This document shows positions 9,996 through 18,372 of a stretch of 64,000 nt of DNA, one piece after another (position 1 is the first letter of the stretch; every line of letters starts with the position of its first letter). The stretch lies in assembly GCA_025359805.1 (NCBI GenBank), contig JANYDU010000046.1, positions 27,277 through 91,276 of the forward strand, read 5' to 3'. The translations under genes were made by a program, and so were the position numbers. This DNA comes from Bacteroidota bacterium. Lineage in GTDB: Bacteria; Bacteroidota; Bacteroidia; UKL13-3. The notes under the pieces are model-generated. The model was not told the origin of the DNA, searched no databases, and worked only from the letters and a program-made list of their open reading frames with translations.

Positions 9996-10547
9996 ATGTA
10001 CACTCCAAGACTAAAAGAACAGTATAAATCAGCGGTGGTTCCTGCCTTAAAAGAGAAGTTTCAGTACGCTAACGTAATGGAAATTCCTAAATTGGTAAAA
10101 ATATGCCTTAACCAAGGTGTTGGTGCAGCAGTTGCTGATAAAAAAATAGCAGACGTTGCAGTTGCCGAAATGACCATTATTGCTGGACAAAAAGCCGTTA
10201 CTACAAAATCTAAGAAAGATATTTCTAATTTTAAATTAAGACAAAACCTTCCTATTGGTTCACGCGTTACGCTTCGCAGCGATAGAATGTATGAATTTTT
10301 AGATCGTTTGGTATCTATTTCTTTGCCGCGTGTGCGTGACTTTGCAGGTTTAAATGAAAAAGGATTTGATGGTCGTGGTAACTACACAATGGGAGTTACT
10401 GAACAAATTATTTTCCCTGAAATAAATATTGATAAAGTTAGCAGAATTAATGGAATGGACATTACGTTTGTAACAACTGCTACAACAGATGAAGAGTGTT
10501 TAGCTCTTTTGAAAGAATTTGGTTTACCATTTAAAAATCAGAAATAA
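9996..10547 (+). CDS. rplE: 50S ribosomal protein L5
   Basis: L5 binds 5S rRNA and contacts P-site tRNA. The 183 residues contain the conserved [34 protein letters not shown] and [18 protein letters not shown] blocks. I chose the ATG at 9996 ([10 protein letters not shown]), which gives the usual N-terminus; a TTG at 9981 in the same frame would overlap rplX by eight bases and adds five unsupported residues. The stop shares one base with the rpsN start. Confidence 0.96.
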   Translation: MYTPRLKEQYKSAVVPALKEKFQYANVMEIPKLVKICLNQGVGAAVADKKIADVAVAEMTIIAGQKAVTTKSKKDISNFKLRQNLPIGSRVTLRSDRMYEFLDRLVSISLPRVRDFAGLNEKGFDGRGNYTMGVTEQIIFPEINIDKVSRINGMDITFVTTATTDEECLALLKEFGLPFKNQK

Positions 10548-10816
10548 TGGCTAAAGAATCAGTAAAAGCTCGCCAGCTTAAAAGAGAAAAAACCGTAGCG
10601 CATTATGCTGTTAAAAGAGCAGCATTAAAAGCAGCAGGTGATTACGATGCATTACAAAAATTACCAAGAAATGCTTCTCCAGTTCGTTTAAAAAACCGTT
10701 GTAAACTAACAGGTCGTCCTAAAGGATACATGAGAGATTTTGGTATTTGCCGTAATCAATTTCGTGAACTTGCCTCTATGGGAAAAATCCCAGGTGTGAC
10801 TAAATCTAGTTGGTAA
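10547..10816 (+). CDS. rpsN: 30S ribosomal protein S14 (zinc-free type)
   Basis: S14 is a late-assembly head protein. The 89 residues follow the long form without the zinc-binding CxxC pairs; the conserved end is [25 protein letters not shown] followed by [11 protein letters not shown]. Its ATG overlaps the rplE stop by one base. After it the cluster is interrupted by a 125-base gap with a promoter and a hairpin before rpsH. Confidence 0.97.
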   Translation: MAKESVKARQLKREKTVAHYAVKRAALKAAGDYDALQKLPRNASPVRLKNRCKLTGRPKGYMRDFGICRNQFRELASMGKIPGVTKSSW

Positions 10817-10828
10817 GAAAAAAATAAA

Positions 10829-10859
10829 TTGCTATGGGATGTGATTATTCATATATTCG
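10829..10859 (+). promoter_or_regulatory. Internal promoter upstream of rpsH
   Basis: TTG at 10829-10831, a 20-base spacer and TATATTCG at 10852-10859 resemble the Bacteroidetes consensus (TAnnTTTG with one T-to-C change). The box is followed by CAGCCC, a discriminator shared with the infA promoter at 14863-14893. It lies in the largest gap inside the ribosomal cluster. Confidence 0.5.
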
Positions 10860-10888
10860 CAGCCCTAAAAAAAATCAAGATTAATAAC

Positions 10889-10927
10889 CTTAGTTGGAAA
10901 GAGTGCCTTTGGCTTACTACCAACAAG
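10889..10927 (+). promoter_or_regulatory. Possible leader hairpin in front of rpsH
   Basis: CTTaGTTGG (10889-10897) pairs with CCAACAAG (10920-10927) leaving one bulged A, and AAAG (10898-10901) can extend the stem locally with CTTT (10907-10910). It lies downstream of the internal promoter and 14 bases before the rpsH ATG, so it would be in the 5' untranslated leader. Ribosomal leaders of this kind often bind the first encoded protein; here S8 would be the candidate. That role is inference. Confidence 0.35.
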
Positions 10928-10941
10928 TAATAAAATAAACA

Positions 10942-11340
10942 ATGACAGATCCAATATCAGATTATTTGACCCGTCTACGTAATGCGATCAAGGCAAATCA
11001 TCGCATTGTAGAGATTCCTTCTTCAAATTTGAAGAAAGAGATTACCCGTGTACTTTTCGAAAAAGGGTATATCCTTAATTATAAATTCGAAGATGTAGTA
11101 AATCATCAGGGAGTTATCAAAATTGCACTAAAATATCATCCAGTAACTAAAACTCCAGCTATCAAAAAGTTGGATCGTGTTAGTAGCCCAGGTTTAAGAA
11201 AATACTCTGGAGTTACTGATATGCCAAGAGTTATTAACGGTTTGGGAATTGCTGTATTAACCACTTCAAAAGGTGTAATGACCGATAAAGAAGCCCGCAA
11301 ACAAAATGTTGGTGGTGAGGTATTGTGTTACATTTATTAA
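10942..11340 (+). CDS. rpsH: 30S ribosomal protein S8
   Basis: S8 binds the central domain of 16S rRNA and is a translational repressor of the spc operon in E. coli. The 132 residues open with DPISDYLTRLRNAIKANH and end with the RNA-binding GLGIAVLTTSKGVMTDKEARKQNVGGEVLCYIY region, split here for emphasis on GIAVLTTSKG and NVGGEVLCYIY. It is the first gene after the internal promoter and hairpin, suggesting separate control of the second half of the cluster. Confidence 0.98.
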   Translation: MTDPISDYLTRLRNAIKANHRIVEIPSSNLKKEITRVLFEKGYILNYKFEDVVNHQGVIKIALKYHPVTKTPAIKKLDRVSSPGLRKYSGVTDMPRVINGLGIAVLTTSKGVMTDKEARKQNVGGEVLCYIY

Positions 11341-11344
11341 AATT

Positions 11345-11350
11345 AGGAGG
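11345..11350 (+). promoter_or_regulatory. Perfect Shine-Dalgarno site for rplF
   Basis: AGGAGG lies 8 bases before the rplF ATG (11359). Such a complete site is unusual here: the other genes of the cluster have A-rich leaders with little or no Shine-Dalgarno character, as is usual in Bacteroidota. Confidence 0.7.
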
Positions 11351-11358
11351 AAAAGGTT

Positions 11359-11913
11359 ATGTCACGTATAGGAAAAGCGCCAATAAACTTGCCTTCAGGA
11401 GTTGAAGTAAAAGTTTTAAATAATAATATTGTTTCAGTAAAAGGTCCTAAGGGAGAATTGCATCAGCAACTAGACCAAGATATTTCTGTAGCAATAGAAA
11501 ACGGAGTAATTCAAGTTAATCGCCCAACAGATCAAAAACGCCATAAAGCAATGCATGGTTTGTATAGATCATTACTAAACAATATGGTTGAAGGAGTTAC
11601 TAATGGTTACAAAGTTCGTCAAGAGCTTGTAGGTGTTGGTTACAAAGCTACTAATGAAGGAAACGTTCTTGATCTTACACTTGGTTATTCTCATCATATT
11701 TATTTTGAAATTCCAAAAGAATTAAAAGTAAAAACTGAACAAGAAAAGGGTAAGAACCCAATCATAACTCTAGAAGGTTGTGATAAACAATTAATCGGAC
11801 AAGTAGCTGCTAAAATCCGTAGTCTTCGTAAACCTGAGCCATACAAAGGAAAAGGTATCAAATTTGAAGGCGAACAACTTAGAAGAAAAGCAGGTAAAAC
11901 AGCATCTAAATAA
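11359..11913 (+). CDS. rplF: 50S ribosomal protein L6
   Basis: L6 has two similar domains and binds near the sarcin-ricin loop. The 184 residues start SRIGKAPINLPSGVEV and carry YKVRQELVGVGYKA and the conserved KIRSLRKPEPYKGKGIKF near residues 155-172. It is preceded by an exact AGGAGG site, exceptional for this cluster. rplR follows after 12 bases. Confidence 0.98.
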   Translation: MSRIGKAPINLPSGVEVKVLNNNIVSVKGPKGELHQQLDQDISVAIENGVIQVNRPTDQKRHKAMHGLYRSLLNNMVEGVTNGYKVRQELVGVGYKATNEGNVLDLTLGYSHHIYFEIPKELKVKTEQEKGKNPIITLEGCDKQLIGQVAAKIRSLRKPEPYKGKGIKFEGEQLRRKAGKTASK

Positions 11914-11925
11914 AATCATTGAACT

Positions 11926-12273
11926 ATGTTGGCTAATAAAACTGAAAAAAGACATAAAATCAAAGCTCGTATTCGTGGTAGAGTATTTGGTACACCTGAA
12001 AAGCCGAGATTATCGGTATTCAGAAGCAATAAGCAAATTTATGCTCAATTGATTGATGATGTTCATGGTAACACCATTGCTACAGCATCTTCATCAAGCA
12101 TAGCGGATAAACTTAATAAAATTGAGAAAGCTACCCTTGTTGGAAAAGCTTTAGCCGAAAAAGCTACACAAGTTGGTGTTTCAACAATAGTATTTGATCG
12201 TAATGGATATCTTTATCATGGCCGAGTAAAAAGCTTAGCTGATGGTGCAAGAGAAGGAGGATTAAAATTCTAG
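11926..12273 (+). CDS. rplR: 50S ribosomal protein L18
   Basis: L18 binds 5S rRNA with L5. The 115 residues include [21 protein letters not shown] near residues 14-34, YAQLIDD and the C-terminal [21 protein letters not shown] block. Gap of 58 bases to rpsE without a recognisable promoter. Confidence 0.97.
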   Translation: MLANKTEKRHKIKARIRGRVFGTPEKPRLSVFRSNKQIYAQLIDDVHGNTIATASSSSIADKLNKIEKATLVGKALAEKATQVGVSTIVFDRNGYLYHGRVKSLADGAREGGLKF

Positions 12274-12331
12274 AATGTTTGTATGCTTGCTGCTAAAAAC
12301 ATCAAGCTCAAACTTTAAATGAAAAATATAT

Positions 12332-12850
12332 ATGTCAACAGCAAACGTAAAAAGAGTTAAAACAAGCGACATCGAACTTAAAGAAAAAGTTGTTTCCATC
12401 AACCGTGTTGCCAAAGTAACAAAAGGTGGTAGAACATTTAGTTTCTCTGCCCTTGTGGTAGTTGGCGATAGTAATGGCATTGTTGGTTATGGTTTAGGAA
12501 AAGCCAATGAAGTAACTGATGCTATTACCAAAGGCATTGATGACGCAAAGAAGAATTTAGTGAAAGTACCTGTTCTCAAAGGAACTGTTCCTCACGAACA
12601 ATTAGGTAAATATGGAGGTGGTAGAGTTTTCTTAAAACCTGCAGCTCATGGAACTGGCGTAATTGCTGGTGGTGCAATGCGTGCTGTATTAGAAAGTGCA
12701 GGTATAACTGATGTGTTAGGTAAATCAAAAGGATCTTCTAACCCACACAATGTGGTAAAAGCTACTATCGATGCATTATTAAATATGCGTGATGCTTATA
12801 CCATTGCGAATACAAGAAACATTAATTTAAAGCAAGTTTTTAACGGATAA
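12332..12850 (+). CDS. rpsE: 30S ribosomal protein S5
   Basis: S5 works with S4 and S12 in decoding accuracy and has RNA-unwinding activity at the mRNA entry. A double-stranded RNA-binding-like N-terminal domain ([19 protein letters not shown], then [15 protein letters not shown]) is followed by the C-terminal domain with [13 protein letters not shown] and [14 protein letters not shown]. The 172-residue length is normal. Four bases before rpmD. Confidence 0.98.
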   Translation: MSTANVKRVKTSDIELKEKVVSINRVAKVTKGGRTFSFSALVVVGDSNGIVGYGLGKANEVTDAITKGIDDAKKNLVKVPVLKGTVPHEQLGKYGGGRVFLKPAAHGTGVIAGGAMRAVLESAGITDVLGKSKGSSNPHNVVKATIDALLNMRDAYTIANTRNINLKQVFNG

Positions 12851-12854
12851 TACG

Positions 12855-13034
12855 ATGGCAAAAGTAAAAATTACACAGGTGAAGAGTACCATCGACAGAC
12901 CTGAAAACCAAAAAAGAACTGTTAGAGCATTAGGTTTTACCAAAATGCACCAAGTAATTGAAGTTGAAGGTACACCTCAAGTTTTGGGGATGATAAAAAA
13001 AGTTGAACATTTATTAAAAGTTGAAACCGCTTAA
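12855..13034 (+). CDS. rpmD: 50S ribosomal protein L30
   Basis: A 59-residue protein read directly from the sequence: it starts MAKVKITQVKSTIDRP and contains QKRTVRALGFTKMHQ, the conserved L30 core, ending in EHLLKVETA. L30 binds 23S rRNA in the 50S body. It lies between rpsE and rplO as in the standard spc order, 4 bases after rpsE and 5 before rplO. Confidence 0.96.
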   Translation: MAKVKITQVKSTIDRPENQKRTVRALGFTKMHQVIEVEGTPQVLGMIKKVEHLLKVETA

Positions 13035-13039
13035 GTAAA

Positions 13040-13489
13040 ATGAAACTACACACATTAAAACCTGCAGAAGGTTCAATAAAAAGAGAAGGTAAGAGAATTG
13101 GTAGAGGTGAAGGATCCGGTAAGGGTGGAACAGCTACTAAAGGTCACAAAGGTGGTCAGTCGCGTTCTGGTCATAAAACTAAAAGAGGTTTTGAAGGTGG
13201 TCAGATGCCATTATACAGACGTGTTCCTAAGTTTGGTTTTACTAACTTAAACCGTGTTGAATTCACTCCTATTAACTTAGATAGAGTTCAAACTTTGGTT
13301 GAAGAAAAAGGATTAAAATCAATTGATGTAGAAACATTTGTGAATAATGGATTAGCATCTAAAAAAGATTTAATAAAAGTATTAGGACGTGGTGAAATAA
13401 AAGCCGCAGTAGAAATAAAAGCGCACGCATTTTCAGCTTCTGCAATAAAAGCTATTGAAGCAGTTGGTGGTACAGCCGTTAAAATCTAA
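13040..13489 (+). CDS. rplO: 50S ribosomal protein L15
   Basis: L15 is a late-assembly protein extending into the 50S body. The basic, glycine-rich N-terminal half (GEGSGKGGTATKGHKGGQSR, then FEGGQMPLYRRVPKFGF) and the globular C-terminal half (residues ~75-149) are typical. The 149-residue length is normal. It is 3 bases before secY, as in nearly all bacteria. Confidence 0.98.
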   Translation: MKLHTLKPAEGSIKREGKRIGRGEGSGKGGTATKGHKGGQSRSGHKTKRGFEGGQMPLYRRVPKFGFTNLNRVEFTPINLDRVQTLVEEKGLKSIDVETFVNNGLASKKDLIKVLGRGEIKAAVEIKAHAFSASAIKAIEAVGGTAVKI

Positions 13490-13492
13490 CGC

Positions 13493-14854
13493 ATGAAGAA
13501 AATTCTTGAAACGATAAAAAACATTTACCGAATAGAAGACCTCAGGTACAAGCTTGCTATCACCTTTTGGATGCTCTTCATTTACCGTTTCGGTACCTAT
13601 GTTACCTTACCAGGTGTAGATCCAAACGCACTTGAGGGTTCTGCAAGACAAGCAGCAACTGGTATTTTCGGACTAATCAATATGTTTGCTGGAGGAGCCT
13701 TTGGTAGAGGTTCAATTTTTGCTTTAGGAATAATGCCATATATTTCAGCATCTATCGTTGTTCAGTTATTAACTATGGCTGTTCCAACCTTCCAAAAAAT
13801 GCAAAAAGAAGGTGAAGATGGAAGAAGAAAAATCAATCAAATTACACGTTATTTAACTATAATCATTACTGCTGTTCAATCCGTTGGTTTCTTAATCAAT
13901 TTAAAAGCAGAAAATCCTGGAGCTATTATTTCGATAACTCATCCTGAAATCATGTCGAACTTCATGTTTATGGCAATGTCGGTTATTGTGCTTACATCAA
14001 GTACTATGTTTGTAATGTGGTTAGGAGAAAGAATTACAGATAAAGGAATTGGTAATGGTATCTCTTTAATTATCATGATTGGTATTATTGCTCGTTTACC
14101 ATTTGCTTTGAAAGAAGAATTCAATTTTAAACTTTCTGAATCAGGAGGAGGTTTAGTAATATTCCTAATAGAACTTGCAGCTTTGTTTGCCGTAATTATG
14201 GGAGTTATTATGTTAGTTCAAGGAACTCGTAGAATTCCGGTTCAATATGCAAAAAGAATTGTCGGAAATCGCCAATATGGAGGTGTTCGTCAATATATCC
14301 CATTAAAGGTAAATGCTGCTGGTGTTATGCCAATCATTTTTGCTCAAGCATTAATGTTTATACCATCAACCGTAGCTCAATTTTTCCCTAACTATGAATC
14401 AATGCAAGGGGTAATTTCTACATTCATCAACCCAGGATCTTTTGGATACAGCATTACTTTTGCTATACTTATTATCATCTTTACTTATTTTTATACCGCA
14501 ATTTCAGTTAACCCAACTCAAATAGCTGATGATATGAAACGGAATAGCGGTTTTATACCAGGAGTTAAGCCCGGTAAAGCAACAGCCAGTTTTATTGATA
14601 ATGTGATGTCAAGAATTACTTTACCTGGAGCTATTTTTTTAGCAATTGTAGCTATCCTTCCTTCATTGGCAGGAGTGCTTAATATTAACAGTCAGTTTGC
14701 ACAGTTTTATGGGGGAACTTCATTACTAATTTTAGTTGGAGTTGTTTTAGACACGTTACAACAAATTGAAAGTCACTTATTGATGCGTCATTATGATGGT
14801 TTAATGAAATCGGGACGCATTAAAGGACGTACTAATGCTGTAGGGGCGGCATAA
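13493..14854 (+). CDS. secY: Preprotein translocase channel subunit SecY
   Basis: SecY forms the inner-membrane protein-conducting channel with SecE and SecG; here it would feed both T9SS cargo and lipoproteins to the periplasm. The 453 residues have about ten hydrophobic segments; the first begins near residue 20. Conserved parts include FAGGAFGRGSIFALGIMPYI (plug region) and the cytoplasmic loop with QGTRRIPVQYAKR and KRNSGFIPGVKPGKAT. It ends the spc segment. The gene usually found next in Bacteroidetes, map, is missing; 59 bases with a promoter precede infA. Confidence 0.98.
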   Translation: MKKILETIKNIYRIEDLRYKLAITFWMLFIYRFGTYVTLPGVDPNALEGSARQAATGIFGLINMFAGGAFGRGSIFALGIMPYISASIVVQLLTMAVPTFQKMQKEGEDGRRKINQITRYLTIIITAVQSVGFLINLKAENPGAIISITHPEIMSNFMFMAMSVIVLTSSTMFVMWLGERITDKGIGNGISLIIMIGIIARLPFALKEEFNFKLSESGGGLVIFLIELAALFAVIMGVIMLVQGTRRIPVQYAKRIVGNRQYGGVRQYIPLKVNAAGVMPIIFAQALMFIPSTVAQFFPNYESMQGVISTFINPGSFGYSITFAILIIIFTYFYTAISVNPTQIADDMKRNSGFIPGVKPGKATASFIDNVMSRITLPGAIFLAIVAILPSLAGVLNINSQFAQFYGGTSLLILVGVVLDTLQQIESHLLMRHYDGLMKSGRIKGRTNAVGAA

Positions 14855-14862
14855 AATAAATG

Positions 14863-14893
14863 TTGGTGAATAATATAATTAACAGTATTTTCG
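14863..14893 (+). promoter_or_regulatory. Internal promoter upstream of infA
   Basis: TTG at 14863-14865, a 20-base spacer and TATTTTCG at 14886-14893, followed by CAGCCC. Spacing, -7 variant (TTCG) and discriminator are the same as in the promoter before rpsH, so the two look like a matched pair. It would drive infA-rpmJ-rpsM-rpsK-rpsD-rpoA-rplQ. Confidence 0.5.
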
Positions 14894-14913
14894 CAGCCCT
14901 TTTATAGAAAAAT

Positions 14914-15132
14914 ATGTCTAAACAGTCGCTTATAAAACAAGATGGAGTTATCATAGAAGCATTGTCAAATGCAATGTTTAGAGTACAACTTGAAAATGGG
15001 CACGAGATTATAGCGCACATTTCGGGCAAGATGAGAATGAATTACATTAAAATCTTACCTGGAGACAAAATTTCTGTAGAAATGTCGCCATATGATTTAA
15101 CAAAAGGAAGAATAATATATAGATATAAATAA
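14914..15132 (+). CDS. infA: Translation initiation factor IF-1
   Basis: IF-1 blocks the A site during initiation. The 72-residue OB-fold protein is full length: [25 protein letters not shown] split by the conserved [19 protein letters not shown] and ending in [11 protein letters not shown]. It is separated by one base from rpmJ and preceded by its own promoter. Confidence 0.98.
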   Translation: MSKQSLIKQDGVIIEALSNAMFRVQLENGHEIIAHISGKMRMNYIKILPGDKISVEMSPYDLTKGRIIYRYK

Positions 15133-15133
15133 G

Positions 15134-15250
15134 ATGAAAGTTAGAGCATCTGTAAAAAAACGCAGTGAAGACTGTGTACTTGTTAAACGTAAAGGGAGAA
15201 TTTACGTTGTAAACAAAAAGAATCCAAAATTTAAACAACGTCAAGGATAA
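15134..15250 (+). CDS. rpmJ: 50S ribosomal protein L36 (zinc-free form)
   Basis: A 38-residue protein beginning [14 protein letters not shown] and ending [13 protein letters not shown]36 normally binds zinc through three Cys and one His; only one Cys (position 14) is present and the other ligands are replaced, so it cannot form the usual zinc site. This is the common Bacteroidota form. It starts one base after infA, 9 bases before rpsM. Confidence 0.95.
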   Translation: MKVRASVKKRSEDCVLVKRKGRIYVVNKKNPKFKQRQG

Positions 15251-15259
15251 TTAAGAACT

Positions 15260-15637
15260 ATGGCTCGTATATCAGGTATTGATTTACCAAAAAATAAAAG
15301 AGGCGTTATTGGCCTAACCTATATTTTTGGTATAGGACGTTCAACCGCTGAGAAAATTCTCACCGATAGTGGAATAGATCCTAACAAAAAAGTAAGTGAT
15401 TGGAATGATGACGAACTGAATAAAATCAGAAAGTTCATTACTGATGGAATTACAGTTGAAGGTGAACTTCGTTCAGAAAAACAACTAAACATTAAGCGTT
15501 TGCTTGATATTGGTTGCTATCGCGGTTTACGTCACAGAAAAGGACTTCCTGTTCGTGGACAAAGAACCAGAACTAACTCACGTACTCGTAAAGGTAAACG
15601 TAAGACAGTTGCAGGTAAGAAAAAAGTAACTAAGTAA
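15260..15637 (+). CDS. rpsM: 30S ribosomal protein S13
   Basis: S13 is a head protein that contacts the 50S subunit and P-site tRNA. The 125 residues carry a helix-two-turn-helix body ([21 protein letters not shown] at the start, split after [12 protein letters not shown]) and the basic tail [26 protein letters not shown], with core [11 protein letters not shown]. Opens the alpha segment. Confidence 0.97.
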   Translation: MARISGIDLPKNKRGVIGLTYIFGIGRSTAEKILTDSGIDPNKKVSDWNDDELNKIRKFITDGITVEGELRSEKQLNIKRLLDIGCYRGLRHRKGLPVRGQRTRTNSRTRKGKRKTVAGKKKVTK

Positions 15638-15658
15638 TAATAGCATAACAGTATAACA

Positions 15659-16060
15659 ATGGCTACAAATTCACCAGGTGCAAAAAAAACTAACAAGAAA
15701 AAAACCGTTGCAATTGATGCAATCGGAGAAGTGCACATAAAAGCTAGTTTTAATAATATCATTATTTCAATTACTAACTCAACAGGACAAGTTATATCTT
15801 GGGCTTCTGCCGGTAAAATGGGTTTCAGAGGATCAAAGAAAAATACACCTTATGCTGCGCAACTAGCGGCATCAGATTGTGCTAAAGTTGCAGTTGATTT
15901 AGGATTGAAAAAAGTGGACGTGTTTGTTAAAGGTCCAGGATCAGGAAGAGATTCTTGTATCAGAACTTTAGCAGCAGCAGGTTTAGATGTTATGTCTATT
16001 AAGGATATTACACCAATGCCTCATAATGGCTGTCGTCCTCCTAAAAAGAGAAGAGTTTAA
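15659..16060 (+). CDS. rpsK: 30S ribosomal protein S11
   Basis: S11 forms part of the 30S platform near the Shine-Dalgarno helix. The 133 residues include [22 protein letters not shown], with core [15 protein letters not shown], then the conserved [13 protein letters not shown] and [17 protein letters not shown]. In Bacteroidetes this platform region holds the anti-Shine-Dalgarno pocket. Normal length and position. Confidence 0.98.
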   Translation: MATNSPGAKKTNKKKTVAIDAIGEVHIKASFNNIIISITNSTGQVISWASAGKMGFRGSKKNTPYAAQLAASDCAKVAVDLGLKKVDVFVKGPGSGRDSCIRTLAAAGLDVMSIKDITPMPHNGCRPPKKRRV

Positions 16061-16090
16061 TTTTTTATTTACGCATTACCATACAATACA

Positions 16091-16699
16091 ATGGCTAGAT
16101 ATATAGGACCCAAAACCAAAATTGCTCGTAAATTTAGAGAGGCTATTTTTGGTGCTGACAAAGCTTTCGAGAAAAGAAGTTATCCTCCTGGACAACACGG
16201 ACAAGCTCGCAAAAGAAGCAAACCGACTGAGTATGCTATTCAGTTATTTGAAAAACAAAAAGCTAAATATACTTATGGTATTTTAGAGCGTCAGTTTTAT
16301 AAAACATTTGAAGAAGCAGCTCGTAAAAGAGGTATTACTGGTGAAAATTTGCTTAAGTTTTTAGAAGCTCGATTGGATAATACTGTTTTTCGTATGGGAA
16401 TTGCTCCTACTCGTAGTGCAGCTCGTCAGGTTGTTTCACATTGCCACATTACTGTTAATGGTAAAATTGTGAACATTGCTTCATATACTTTAAAACCAGG
16501 AGATATTGTTGCAGTAAGAGAAAAAGCAAAAACTCTTGAAATGATAAATGATTCATTAGCTCATTCAAATGCTAAAAGATATAATTGGATTAGCTGGGAT
16601 GATAAAGCCATGAGTGGAACATTTTTGGCCATGCCAGAAAGAGATCAAATTCCTGAAAACATTAAGGAACAATTGATCGTTGAGTTATATTCTAAATAA
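16091..16699 (+). CDS. rpsD: 30S ribosomal protein S4
   Basis: S4 nucleates 30S assembly and represses the alpha operon in E. coli. The 202 residues begin [17 protein letters not shown] and have the S4 RNA-binding domain around residues 93-155 ([14 protein letters not shown] and the [19 protein letters not shown] segment, shown only in part). It lacks the zinc-binding cysteines found in some S4 proteins. Lies between rpsK and rpoA. Confidence 0.98.
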   Translation: MARYIGPKTKIARKFREAIFGADKAFEKRSYPPGQHGQARKRSKPTEYAIQLFEKQKAKYTYGILERQFYKTFEEAARKRGITGENLLKFLEARLDNTVFRMGIAPTRSAARQVVSHCHITVNGKIVNIASYTLKPGDIVAVREKAKTLEMINDSLAHSNAKRYNWISWDDKAMSGTFLAMPERDQIPENIKEQLIVELYSK

Positions 16700-16729
16700 T
16701 AATAATTAATTAATTTTTAAAAGCATACT

Positions 16730-17722
16730 ATGTCAATACTCGCTTTTCAGAAACCGGATAAAGTTATCATGCATAAAGATACTGACTTCTATGGTCAGTT
16801 TGAATTCCGTCCTCTTGAAAAAGGATACGGTGTTACAATCGGAAATGCATTAAGAAGAATCCTCCTTTCATCATTGGAAGGTTATGCAATTACATCAATC
16901 AAAATTTCTGGGGTTGAACATGAGTTCTCCACCATTAAAGGAGTTATTGAAGATGTAACTGAAATCGTTCTTAACCTAAAACAAGTTCGCTTTAAGCGAG
17001 TAATGGATGGCGTTGATAATGAAAAAATCTTCATCAATGTAAAAGGACAAGAGCAATTTACTGCAGGTGAAATTGGTAAGCATACTAATGCTTTCAAAAT
17101 TTTGAATCCTGATTTGGTAATTTGTAACATGGATCCAAAAGTTCAGTTAGAAATTGAATTAACTGTTGATAAAGGAAGAGGATATGTTCCTGCTGAAGAA
17201 AATAAACCTAAAGATGCAGTTGTTGGAGTTATTGCAATTGATGCAATTTACACACCCATCAAAAATGTAAAATTTAGCGTTGAAGATTACCGTGTTGAAC
17301 AAAAAACTGATTATGAAAAATTGGTTATTGAAATTTCAACTGATGGATCTATTCACCCTGAAGATGCGTTGAAAGAAGCAGCTAAAATTCTTATCCAACA
17401 TTTTATGTTATTCTCTGATGAGTTAATTACACTTGATACTCAAGTAAAAGAAGCTCCGCAAGAAGTAGATGAGAATTTATTACATATCCGCAAAATATTA
17501 AAAACGCCATTATCAGATCTTGATCTTTCAGTACGTGCATACAATTGCTTAAAAGCGGCTGATATTAAATCATTATCGGAATTAGTAAGTTATGATATTG
17601 CTGATTTATTGAAGTTCCGTAATTTTGGTAAAAAATCACTTTCGGAATTGGAAGAATTAGTGAGAGATAAAGGACTTACTTTTGGAATGGAAGTATCAAA
17701 ATATAAATTGAACGAAGAATAA
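16730..17722 (+). CDS. rpoA: RNA polymerase alpha subunit
   Basis: The alpha subunit dimerises to start RNA polymerase assembly and its C-terminal domain reads UP elements and activators. The N-terminal domain (to about residue 230) has [16 protein letters not shown]; the flexible linker is followed by the C-terminal domain (~250-320) with [16 protein letters not shown], including the arginine that binds DNA in E. coli, and [17 protein letters not shown]. At 330 residues it is full length. Confidence 0.98.
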   Translation: MSILAFQKPDKVIMHKDTDFYGQFEFRPLEKGYGVTIGNALRRILLSSLEGYAITSIKISGVEHEFSTIKGVIEDVTEIVLNLKQVRFKRVMDGVDNEKIFINVKGQEQFTAGEIGKHTNAFKILNPDLVICNMDPKVQLEIELTVDKGRGYVPAEENKPKDAVVGVIAIDAIYTPIKNVKFSVEDYRVEQKTDYEKLVIEISTDGSIHPEDALKEAAKILIQHFMLFSDELITLDTQVKEAPQEVDENLLHIRKILKTPLSDLDLSVRAYNCLKAADIKSLSELVSYDIADLLKFRNFGKKSLSELEELVRDKGLTFGMEVSKYKLNEE

Positions 17723-17805
17723 TAACAGTGCAAAGTTATTTAGTGCTCAGTGCTTAGATTAATCAAGGTACTAAGTGTTAATACCAAAGCATTAATAAGA
17801 ATAAA

Positions 17806-18288
17806 ATGAGACACGGGAAAAAATTTAATCATTTAAGTAGAACAGCTGCTCACAGAAGTTCGATGTTGGCGAACATGGCGTCATCACTTATTTTGCATAA
17901 AAGAATTACAACTACTTTGGCTAAAGCTAAGGCTTTAAGAATGTATGTTGAGCCTATTCTTACTAAAGGGAAAGCCGATAATACAAATTCGCGCAGAGTA
18001 GTTTTTAGTTATCTTCAAAACAAAGAATCTATTAAAGAACTTTTTGGTCCAATAGCTCAAAAAATTGCAGATAGACCAGGTGGATATACTAGAATTTTAA
18101 AATTGTCAAACCGTAAAGGTGATAATGCAGAAATGGCAATTATGGAATTGGTTGATTACAACGAAAACTTGTTAAAAGATACTTCAAGCAAAACTGCTAA
18201 GAAAACAACAAGAAGAGGACGCAAGCCAGCTGTACCAAAAGCAGAAGCTCCTGCATCAAATCCTGTTGCTGAAGAGACAGCAGAATAA
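17806..18288 (+). CDS. rplQ: 50S ribosomal protein L17
   Basis: L17 lies at the base of the 50S subunit near the tunnel exit. The conserved core is at residues 1-115 ([17 protein letters not shown], then [20 protein letters not shown]). A Lys/Ala/Pro-rich tail of about 40 residues follows, typical of Bacteroidota. It is 83 bases downstream of rpoA, and the cluster terminator lies 20 bases after its stop. Confidence 0.97.
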   Translation: MRHGKKFNHLSRTAAHRSSMLANMASSLILHKRITTTLAKAKALRMYVEPILTKGKADNTNSRRVVFSYLQNKESIKELFGPIAQKIADRPGGYTRILKLSNRKGDNAEMAIMELVDYNENLLKDTSSKTAKKTTRRGRKPAVPKAEAPASNPVAEETAE

Positions 18289-18307
18289 TTTCTAAAAAAT
18301 CATTTTT

Positions 18308-18342
18308 AAAAACGGCTATTTCAAATTGAAGTAGCCGTTTTT
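18308..18342 (+). terminator. Intrinsic terminator of the ribosomal cluster
   Basis: AAAAACGGCTA (18308-18318) pairs perfectly with TAGCCGTTTTT (18332-18342), and the intervening bases extend the stem almost to a closed loop (TTTCAA with TTGAAG, one G-T pair). The stem ends in a T run (TTTTTGTTTG). The A run at the 5' side would make it work in both directions, but no minus-strand gene ends here. Confidence 0.85.
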
Positions 18343-18372
18343 GTTTGTAATACATTTTACTAATTTGGCAAT

